From contig JASBRX010000023.1 in assembly GCA_030149245.1 (NCBI GenBank), positions 62,001 through 126,000 on the forward strand: a stretch of DNA of 64,000 nt, read 5' to 3'. Shown piece by piece: positions 18,518 to 27,400 of this stretch (position 1 is the first letter of the stretch; each line of letters opens with the position of its first letter). The DNA is from Sphingomonas bacterium (GTDB lineage Bacteria; Pseudomonadota; Alphaproteobacteria; Sphingomonadales; Sphingomonadaceae). The notes under the pieces are model-generated. The model had not been told where the DNA came from, ran no database searches, and saw only the letters and a list, made by a program, of their open reading frames with translations. The position numbers and the translations under genes are program-made.

Positions 18518-18909
18518 CTGGCATGCAACCCGGCGAGGGCTGGCACCTCATTGCGGACCTGACCGACGGCGCGCGGCTCGACGATGCCGACTGCATCGCC
18601 CGCATCCTGACCGACGCGGCGGCGGCCGCTGGCGCGACCCTGCTCGAACTGCGGCTGCACAAGTTCGGCGTGGGGTTCGGCGTGACCGGCGTCGCGCTGC
18701 TCGCCGAATCGCACATCTCGATCCACACCTGGCCCGAATATGGCACCGCCTGCGTCGACATCTTCATGTGCGGCCGCACCAACGATCTCGACGCTGCGCT
18801 CGCCGTGATCGTCGCCGGGCTGACGGCACGGGTCGGGCGTCAGGCGATCCATCGGCGCGTGTTCGGGGCGATGGCGGTGGCGGGCAGCACGGACAGAGCT
18901 GGCGCGTAA
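18514..18909 (+). CDS. speD: S-adenosylmethionine decarboxylase proenzyme, SpeD type
   Basis: A 131-residue prokaryotic-type SpeD. The self-cleavage site is clear in LAESHISIHTWPEYG: cleavage between Glu and Ser yields the pyruvoyl group that decarboxylates SAM. The conserved His and the catalytic Cys (DIFMCG near residue 87) are present. It gives decarboxylated SAM, the aminopropyl donor for the membrane aminopropyltransferase two genes upstream. The start overlaps the FAD gene in an ATGA. It is the last gene of the operon; the convergent SIR2 gene ends only 16 bases beyond its stop. Confidence 0.95.
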   Translation: MTGMQPGEGWHLIADLTDGARLDDADCIARILTDAAAAAGATLLELRLHKFGVGFGVTGVALLAESHISIHTWPEYGTACVDIFMCGRTNDLDAALAVIVAGLTARVGRQAIHRRVFGAMAVAGSTDRAGA

Positions 18910-18925
18910 CGGCGCCTTGTCGGGT

Positions 18926-21900
18926 TCAGCGCGTCTTGAGGTTGATCAGTTGCCGCGTCGCGACCTCCACCGCGCGTTGATAGCCAAGATGCGACCCTTC
19001 GCTGACCGCGCGCTCCAGGATTTTCCGCGCATTGCGACCGTCTCCGCGCAGCCGATAGACTTGGCCCGTCACCACGCGCAGCCAGATCCGGCGCAAAGTC
19101 ATCCCATATTGGGCGGCCTTGGCGGCGGCTCGGGAAATGTCGCGCGAAGCTGCTTCGATGTCCCCGAACTTCAGATGGACCTGCCCTCGGGCGGCCAGCG
19201 CCTCGACGGTCACGCGATGCATTTCCAGCGATAAGCCATAGTCGATCGCTTCGCCGAGCGTTGCCAGCACCTCAGCGGCGCTGTTCGGGTCGGCAAAAAA
19301 CTGATTATGCGCCTTGGCGATCCGCAGCCGGTAGAGGATGTCGGTATGCCGCCCGCCCGTGGCTGCAGCGATCCCGCGTTGTAGCGCCGCAGCAGCATCG
19401 ATTTCGCGCCCCGGAATCTGCCGGAGCAAGGCGCCGCGATGATGCTCGAACATGGCGATCGCCCGTTGCTGACGCATTGCGCTGAACGCGGAAATCGCCT
19501 TTTCATAGAGGGACTCCGCTTCTTCCAGCATACCGAACAGGTGACTGCAAAGACCGATATAGCCATCGCAAAGTGCCGCGATCAGCTGGCCTTCGTTGGT
19601 GTTTGTCCCGATGGCATCGGCGTCCCGGTCGAGATGCTGGCGAAGCATTTCAAGCTCCCTGCGGGCATCGGCGATCCGGCCGCGCTCGATCCACAGAAAA
19701 GCGCGATTGATCGTCAGACGTGCCCGATTGGGGTGATACCGATCGCCCTCGATCTTCCGGTTGGCGTCGAACGCCAGCTCGAACGTCGTGGCGGCGGTGT
19801 AAAGGTCGCCCTGCGCCATTGCGAGCATGGCGCGTTCGTTGAGCAGCCAGACGATCTCGCCGTCGAAAAACGGGTGGACACGTTCGTCGGCCTTGTCGGA
19901 TTGGGGCGCTGGTTCCTGGAAACCGAGCAGCGAGCGCAAACCGGTAACACTGAGGGTATTGCCATCGGCGTGCGCGATCTTCTCCCGGAACGTCTTGACG
20001 GCGACCGGGTCCGCGCGGCGCCATGGTTCTGGAATGCCGTCATCTGTGGACAGCAGAGCAATATTCCGATCAAGCTCCAGCTTTTGAAGTGCTCCATCCC
20101 CCGCGTCATCCTCTACCGTCACGATCCCCGATACGTGATCGAGCGCATTCTTTAGTTGGTCAAACGGCGTCGAACCTTCCGCTTCCAATTTCTGCGCTTC
20201 GATGGTCAGATTAAGCAGCGTCCGGATCCGCTGCTTGTGTTCGCTGATTGCGCTGACCTCGCCGGGTGCGCGATTGCGATCTCCCAGATCAAGACCGAAC
20301 AGGTTCACCGCGGAATAATAGCCGCGAATGACGCCTCCGGCCGCGCGGAGCCCCATAACGGGGAGGGGGCTGACGAAGCTGAGCCGCCGCCGCATGGTCC
20401 GGAGCGCCTCGAGATAGTGCAGCGAGAGGTCGTGCTTATAGTCCTCGGTCAGGTCCTTGCGGGCATCACGAAAGGCGGATCGCAAATCAAGGGTGCTGCC
20501 CCCGCCTATCCCTATGGACAGATGGGTCTCCTTCCATGAATGCATCAGGTAATCGATCAGGTCTTCGAGTTCGCCGGTAACCCGGGGTTCCGGCACCGAG
20601 GCATCGTCGGGCTGCACGGCGTACAGCGACAGACTGTAACTGTCTGACAGGACGCCGGCATTGTTCGGCACGCCGAACCGGTCTTTGAGCACTTTCGCGG
20701 TCAATCGGTGCACGACGAGCCGATATCCGTGCTCGATCGCCCAGTTGGCGAGGGCTTCGCATGATTGCCAATTCTTCGGCTTGGCCTCCGTCCATTCGGG
20801 CGGGAGGCTAGCAAGCGAGGTCGGATCGATTGGGCCAAATGGCTCGACCAGGCTGACAAGACCGAGCTGCATGGCGCGCGCCAGCGCATCGCGGATTGCT
20901 CCGGCCTCGTCCCGCGCGATTTCCTGTGCCGACCGATCTTCTGATGCATTTCGCTTGCGAAACATCTCGCGCAAGCGAGTCCGGATCGCTGGCACTGACG
21001 GGAGAATATCGGCCTCGAAGGGGAGGCCGATGAACGCGCACACCTTCACAATTTCGATGGCGAGCTGGTCGTCGGCGTTGCAACCGGGAAGGCGCGCCCG
21101 GCCGGCTTCGAGGGTTGCGAGCCAGTCGCCGATCAAGCGATCTGCCTCGCGCGCGCCGTGCGCCATCTTGAGGCGGGTGTTGCGATCGGCTTCGTTGAAA
21201 TGCGGTCGGTGCGCTTGGGCGGCGATCTCGTCCAGCTTCGCCCTTAATCCGAAGCCATTGGGTAAACCCTCCGCCTGGTCCGGCTTGATCAGCCAAAGCT
21301 TGGCCGGCCGTGTTTGCGGGCGTTGGCTTCCGGGCCGCAGTGCCTGCGGTTCCGGATGCAGCGTGTTAAGTCGACCGCTGAAAAAGTTCAGGCAGCGCAG
21401 CTCACCCGTGACCAGCAGGGAGATGTTTCGTTCGGGATCGAGCAACTGATCGAGCAGCCATTCGAACTCGACCGACATCGGCATGCCATCGGTTCCGAAC
21501 AGGCGATCGACGCCGCCCAGAACGATGAGCGGAGGGGTTGTCTTCGGAACGGTTCGGTTCGCCAAAATCCGCTGGCGGCGCGATAGGGCATCGCCCGACT
21601 GGTCCGCCGATGGCGATCCCAGAAACTGGTCGATGATTGACACGATTGAGTCAATTTCCTGACCATAGCAGCAGTTGATGAACAGCCGCCGCGGCTCGTG
21701 TGCCGATACAGCGCCGCCGTCCGAGGCCGCGCCGAGTTGTTCTGTGACAAGCTGGGCGAGCAGCCTGCCTTTACCAATTCCGCGCGGACCAAGAATGATG
21801 GTTCGCTCGCAACTCGTACTTGGCGGAAGCAGGGCGCCCAAGCGATTGATAACGGTGAAATTGGGCGCATTGTCGCCGGCCAGATTCGGTGCTCGTTGGG

Positions 21901-23947
21901 CAATATAGCGCGACTGCTCGTTCTCGGATTTCAAAGCCTTCGGTAGCGCAAGCGTCGGAATCTGGCTGATATGGCGGGTAATGAGTTTGCTGTCGTGCGC
22001 GGCGGACGATTGGCGCGCGACGATCGCCGTTGCGCGCTCCCGATAATGTTCGACCGCTTCGTGACCGATCTGGCGCAATTCATGCCGGAGTGCAGCGGAA
22101 ATCAGCTTTTGTGCCAGCATGTTCAGATAGTCGGCGATGAGCTTGTCGGCGCCGTTGTAATCGTTGCTTCGTCGGTTGTCGGGGCTACACTGGATCAGCC
22201 AAGACACGATCTTTCGATCGTAATCGAGATCGTGTAACAGGCGAAATCTATCGCGGATCAAGGAACTAATAAATTCGATCCCGATGCAATAATGCTGTTG
22301 TATTTTAAAAAATTTTACATTGCTGAAGTCAGGTTTCTTCGTGTAAAAGCGATATGGCGGATCGTCGAACACATTTCTGTCTGCGGACTTCCGCTCCGCC
22401 AGGTCATATTTCCAGGCAATATAGTCCACCAGCATCAGGTGATCGCGCAATGTGTAGGCGGCACCACGCCGCGCATGCCCGGTATAGACGACGCGAACGC
22501 CCAATTTGGTCGCCAATTGCGTCTGGTCGAGCACTAGTTCGGGCTGCGGCTTGATCGCCTCGCGCAGCACGATCGACGGTGCGGCGCGCAGCAAATCGGG
22601 GTTGCTGACATTGGCGCGCAGCACGCGGTTCAGATCGGCCTCGGTCAGCCCGGACCCGACGAACAGGATCGGGTTGCCGACGATCAGCGTGTCATAGGCA
22701 TGATCGAATGCTGCCCGTGCCAAACCCTCTGATCGGTACAGCCGGTTATACTCGCTATCCGCCGCGATCATCGTTTCGGGGCGATCGACGCGACCGTGCA
22801 GGTGGTAGATATGGACCGAGTTATCGACCCCGCCCAGTGCAAAGTCGAACAGTGGCGCCACGTGCAGCCCGTCGTTGACATCGCTACGGATCACCCGCCC
22901 GTCGCGATGCTGGCAGGTGACGGCGTGATCGTCGTCCGAGATTTCGATATTGTGCCGTTTGAGGCTTTCGGGGGTCAGTGGGGCTTCGTCGCGCGCGACC
23001 ATATGCTGGTCTTCAAGGCCCAGATCATAATTGGTCGAAAGATAGCGCCGGAGCCCAAGCCATTCGTCCAGTTCGCGAAGCGGATCGAGCAAAGGCCGCG
23101 ATGGCAGCTTTGGGCTCGACACCCCAGCAGGGCCCGTATTGATTGCATCCGGGATGTCAGGAAACAGATCGGGCAAGGGGGCCGACAGTGGCCGGGATAT
23201 CGATACCGGCGCGGGGCCGCTATTGATCGCCTCGGCAATCGTGCGGAACACCTCGTGCGGCGAACTCAGGCAATGCGCCAGAAATATGGCCAGCGAACTG
23301 CGGCGGTCGATCGGCAGCGCGCGCTCAGATCCCGAACTCGATCGATCTGCAAATCGGTTTGGCTCTTCAAGCAAAAGGTTCAGCAGCAGCTTAAGCTTTC
23401 CGCCGCCGCCGATTTCCGCAAGCTCGGCGAACAGCTTGGTATTATAGACGGATGCCAGATCGCGATTCTTCGCGAACAGGCTGATCAGTTGCTGTTGCTG
23501 ATCGGTAACGCCCACCTCTTTCAGCCGCCTGGATAGTAGATTTTCCGCGATAGCATTGAAGGTGAAAAGGGACTTCAAATCCTCGCGATATTGATCCTTA
23601 TCCGGCGTGGCGTTGGGGCCGTGTTGGATCTGTGCGTAAGCACGCCGGATCAGCTCGAGCGTGACAAGGGTGTCGCTGTCCCTGATCTCGGTTATCGTTG
23701 CCATCGCCCGCATGCGCCCGGCCTCGGCAAGCGACAGATTGCCCTCGTTCACGGCCGTGCCGATCGCAGCATCGAGCTTGGTACGCAGACTTTTGATGAA
23801 CTCGCCCCAGGTCGGCTGGCCATAGACCAGCGAGAGCCCGGAACCGACAAAAGCGACGAGCCGACCTGTGTTGACCGCCTCGTACAGGATTTCGCGACCG
23901 CTACGAACCAGCCGTTCGGGTGCCAGCAGCTCCTTGTCGCGAATCAT
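18926..23947 (-). CDS. SIR2-STAND-TPR defence-type protein
   Basis: A 1673-residue protein with three regions. Residues 1-470 are a SIR2-like NADase domain: VAFVGSGLS near 34, YLSTNYD near 302, HLHG near 382 and VGSGLTEADL near 430. Residues about 690-1000 look like a STAND P-loop NTPase, with TIILGPRGIGKGRLL near 716 and PPLIVLGGVDRLFG near 806. From about 1290 to the end are helical TPR-like repeats. This effector-switch-sensor layout matches SIR2-STAND (Avs5-like) antiphage proteins. The ATG at 23947 is chosen over a GTG at 23989 because AGGGGGGAG lies just before it. No accessory gene is needed in this architecture. Confidence 0.85.
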   Translation of the reverse strand: MIRDKELLAPERLVRSGREILYEAVNTGRLVAFVGSGLSLVYGQPTWGEFIKSLRTKLDAAIGTAVNEGNLSLAEAGRMRAMATITEIRDSDTLVTLELIRRAYAQIQHGPNATPDKDQYREDLKSLFTFNAIAENLLSRRLKEVGVTDQQQQLISLFAKNRDLASVYNTKLFAELAEIGGGGKLKLLLNLLLEEPNRFADRSSSGSERALPIDRRSSLAIFLAHCLSSPHEVFRTIAEAINSGPAPVSISRPLSAPLPDLFPDIPDAINTGPAGVSSPKLPSRPLLDPLRELDEWLGLRRYLSTNYDLGLEDQHMVARDEAPLTPESLKRHNIEISDDDHAVTCQHRDGRVIRSDVNDGLHVAPLFDFALGGVDNSVHIYHLHGRVDRPETMIAADSEYNRLYRSEGLARAAFDHAYDTLIVGNPILFVGSGLTEADLNRVLRANVSNPDLLRAAPSIVLREAIKPQPELVLDQTQLATKLGVRVVYTGHARRGAAYTLRDHLMLVDYIAWKYDLAERKSADRNVFDDPPYRFYTKKPDFSNVKFFKIQQHYCIGIEFISSLIRDRFRLLHDLDYDRKIVSWLIQCSPDNRRSNDYNGADKLIADYLNMLAQKLISAALRHELRQIGHEAVEHYRERATAIVARQSSAAHDSKLITRHISQIPTLALPKALKSENEQSRYIAQRAPNLAGDNAPNFTVINRLGALLPPSTSCERTIILGPRGIGKGRLLAQLVTEQLGAASDGGAVSAHEPRRLFINCCYGQEIDSIVSIIDQFLGSPSADQSGDALSRRQRILANRTVPKTTPPLIVLGGVDRLFGTDGMPMSVEFEWLLDQLLDPERNISLLVTGELRCLNFFSGRLNTLHPEPQALRPGSQRPQTRPAKLWLIKPDQAEGLPNGFGLRAKLDEIAAQAHRPHFNEADRNTRLKMAHGAREADRLIGDWLATLEAGRARLPGCNADDQLAIEIVKVCAFIGLPFEADILPSVPAIRTRLREMFRKRNASEDRSAQEIARDEAGAIRDALARAMQLGLVSLVEPFGPIDPTSLASLPPEWTEAKPKNWQSCEALANWAIEHGYRLVVHRLTAKVLKDRFGVPNNAGVLSDSYSLSLYAVQPDDASVPEPRVTGELEDLIDYLMHSWKETHLSIGIGGGSTLDLRSAFRDARKDLTEDYKHDLSLHYLEALRTMRRRLSFVSPLPVMGLRAAGGVIRGYYSAVNLFGLDLGDRNRAPGEVSAISEHKQRIRTLLNLTIEAQKLEAEGSTPFDQLKNALDHVSGIVTVEDDAGDGALQKLELDRNIALLSTDDGIPEPWRRADPVAVKTFREKIAHADGNTLSVTGLRSLLGFQEPAPQSDKADERVHPFFDGEIVWLLNERAMLAMAQGDLYTAATTFELAFDANRKIEGDRYHPNRARLTINRAFLWIERGRIADARRELEMLRQHLDRDADAIGTNTNEGQLIAALCDGYIGLCSHLFGMLEEAESLYEKAISAFSAMRQQRAIAMFEHHRGALLRQIPGREIDAAAALQRGIAAATGGRHTDILYRLRIAKAHNQFFADPNSAAEVLATLGEAIDYGLSLEMHRVTVEALAARGQVHLKFGDIEAASRDISRAAAKAAQYGMTLRRIWLRVVTGQVYRLRGDGRNARKILERAVSEGSHLGYQRAVEVATRQLINLKTR

Positions 23948-24478
23948 GCACGAACTCCCCCCTCTGTATGGGAGAGTGTCCGGTGTCACTTTTGGGGCTG
24001 CAAGTAAAAATATGCGCCCGGCAGTATTCAGACCGTCCGATTTTCAGTCAGAATGTAGCTTCATTTTGATGGAGAAGGTGGCTCCGCATCGATTCTTGAA
24101 AACCGGGGGTCAATAGTCGTCGGCAATCGCGCCAATTCTTGCTCGCCTGACCGTGCCGCGTCGGTGGGCGTTTCGAACAGGTGCGCGTGCGCCCTCAACT
24201 GCTCCGGATCGGCGCAAACTGCTTGCTTCCCCAAGGGTTTTGCCTTCCAACTCCGCTGTCAGGGGCGCGGCAATGGTGGGCAACCACCCGGGGAACAGGG
24301 TGCGGAAAATGTCGGCTTTCAGGTGCTTACGATGACATGTGTCCGCCCGCGTGGTGGGCCCGTAGGGCCTATGTCCAGCGTTTGGGACCGTGCGGCCCAT
24401 TGAGCGGCGATGGGTCAGAACGCACGCCGTGGCCGAGACAATGATTCAAACGATACGCCATTCAAAGGGTCAAATTCC
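23948..24478. other. divergent intergenic region between the SIR2-STAND and helicase genes
   Basis: These 531 bases must carry both outward promoters. The part next to the SIR2 gene (about 23995-24070) is clearly richer in A/T than the surroundings and is a good place for them. Several short open frames cross the region on both strands, but none has a ribosome site or a recognisable product. No repeat or RNA gene was identified. Confidence 0.5.
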
Positions 24479-27400
24479 GTGACACGCCCGTTATTTAACA
24501 AGTCGCTCGAAGATCTCACGGACATGGTCACCCGCAATTTCGGCAATGCGGCCGAGCTTGATCTGGTGCGTCGTGAACTTGCCCATCGCAACACCGACGG
24601 CGCGCGGCGCCTGCTCGGTGGCGTCGAGCAGCGGATCGCAACACTCAGGGACGCGGAGCCGAAGCCGGCCAAGCCCAACATCGCGGATTCCGCACCACCC
24701 GCCCCGCGCCATCCGCAGATGCGGCAATGGACCGACCAGGCAGTCGCCAAGCTGCGCGCCAGATTGATCGACCTGTCGCGCAAATCGCCGCTGATCGCGT
24801 TCAAGCATACGTCGCGCAGTGCCAGCCAGTTAAGGTTCGTCGATGAGCGGCCCGATCTGCTGTTTGAACAGCTCAACACGGGCAGCGTAGGGTTCGAGCC
24901 CCTGCCTGGTGAGGAGCAGACGCCGGCGGACGAGCGAACGCCGACATTCGGACTCGCCTATGAACGCGCCCGTCTGACCGATGCGGAGTTTCTGGCGGCA
25001 ACCGAACAGCTCGGCGATGCCGAGGGCGATGTGCGCGCCTGGCAGGATGCAGAACGGGGCCTGCGTGCCCGGGTTCGCCAGCAGCTGGGCTTGCCGAAGC
25101 TGGACTATGGCAAGGGGCTCGATGTCGTCGCGCTGGCACGCGCCCATGGCTTCGACCCCTCCTACGACCTGCGGATGAGCGACGAGGGCGATGTCGCCGC
25201 GCATCAGGAGGACGACCGGATCCGCGTGCTGCTGACCCGCAAGGAACTCGACCGGCGGTTGAAGTCGATCGATGACCGCGCGACCAGCCACTTGCGTGAA
25301 ACCGGCCATCACACGCTCCATCTCGCCTTCGGCTTCGTCCAGTGGTTTGAGGACGACGCGTCCGATGTTGTCTCACACGCGCCACTGCTGCTTCTGCCGG
25401 TCAAGCTGGCCAAGGACGAAGGCCGGGCAAAGCGCGACTATCGGCTCAGCCATTGGGAAGGCGGACTGGAGGTCAATGTCGCGCTGATCGAAAAGGCGCG
25501 TCAGCATTGGAATCTTGAGCTGCCCGCGTTGCGTGAGAACGAAACACCCGAATCCTATTTTATCCGGGTGAAGGCGGTGCTCGAACAGGGGCGACGACTT
25601 ACGCTGCGGCCCTTCGTCACGCTTTCGGTCCTGCCGCCCATGATCCTGTGGCGCGATCTCGATCCGGACAAATGGGACGATGGGGCTTTTGCCGCCCATC
25701 GCTTGCTGCCCGGATTGCTTGGGGCAGCAGAGGTAGCCGGTGTCGACGGCGACGACAGCGTCATCGACATCGACGATCCGGCGCACGCGGCGCGCGTGCC
25801 CGCGCTGATCACCGATGCCGATGCGTCGCAGCATAAGGCGATCATGGATATGGCCGCCGGTCGCGACATGGCGATTGAGGGGCCACCGGGAACGGGCAAA
25901 TCCCAGACGATCACCAACATGATCGCCACCGCCCTTTCCCAAGGCAAGCGCGTGCTGTTCGTTGCAGAGAAACAGGCCGCGCTGCGCGTCGTGTCCGAAC
26001 GGCTCAGGGCTGCGGGATTCGGTCCGCTGCTGCTTGAGTTGCACGGCGACAAGGCCAGCCGCGCCGAAGTCTATGCCGGTGTGCGCGAGCGCATCAATGC
26101 TGTACCACGGCTCGACGTTCGAGCGCTGGAGGAAAAGCGGACCGAGCTTCGCCGGCATCGTGATGTGCTCCGGCGCTATCTCTCGCTCGTCCGCACATCG
26201 CTGGGAAAAACCGGCCTGACGGCACATGCTCTGGCCTGGCGAGAGATCCGGCTGCGCAAGCTGTTCGACCGCGATCAGATCCGGGCGGTTGAGGCGCACT
26301 GGCAATCCAACGGCGTCGCTGAGCTGGATCCGGCCACGCTGCAGGAAAATCGCGAGATCCTGGCGCAGTTCGGCAAGGCGCTTCTCGCGACGCAGACCGG
26401 CAATGGCGGTGCAGCTACGCGCTGGACGTTGGCCGGCAAGCTCAATCCGTTCGACCAAAGTAGCGCGCTTGCCGCCGCCACAGCGACCGGCGCGGCTGCG
26501 GGCGACGTTGCCGAGGTCGCCGCCCGGCTCGCGGCGCTGGGGGTCGTCGTGCCAGCGCCCGACGATGCAGCGATATGCGAGGCGAGCGAGCAGTTATCCG
26601 CGCTCGCCTTGTTCACCTGTGCGGACGAAGGGATTGTCGGGGCGGCGCTTCATCACCGTGAGGCGTGTCTGGAAATCCTTGCCGCACAGGACGAGTGGAA
26701 CAAGCAGCGTGCGGAAATTGCGAACGACCTCGATCGCCCGGAAATGGTGTCCGTGGCGACCGCACAGGCCCTGGCGGACGCGCTGCGCGTCGATCACTGC
26801 CCGGAGACACCAGCCGACACGCGGGCCGCGCTGGCGCAATATGAGCGGCTGGGCAGGTCGCTGGCTGGCGCCAGTCGTGATCTGGAGCGCCTCGCCGATA
26901 AGCTTTCGGCCGCGATGGGCACTGCGACCGGTAAAGCACAAATGGTCGCCCGCACCCTGGCTGGGCTCGGTCAGGCCAGCCCGGCGATCAGCGCGCTGCT
27001 GTCGAACAGCCTGATTGAGCCGGCGTCAGAGAGCGTGATCGCCGCTGGCACACGCGAGGCTGCGGCACTGCTGGCGGAGCGCGAGGTTGTGGTCGCTGCG
27101 ATGCAGGGTGATGCGCTGACCACTGAACCGGCCGAACTCGACGCGCTGGCCGACACCATCGAATCCACCGGGGCGTTGGCGCGGCTGTTCAGCGGGAGCT
27201 ACAAAGCCGCGTGGCGGCGCGCCGGTCGGCTGTGCAGGGATACGTCGGATCGTGCACGGGTGGCAGACGATCTGCGGCGAGCGGCCAGCCACCTTCGGGC
27301 GCGTCGGCAGTTCAACGCGGAATGTAAGGCACGAGCCCTGTTCCCTGCGTTACTATGGAACGGACTTGATAGCGATTTCCGTTCGCTCTCTGCTGCCCGC

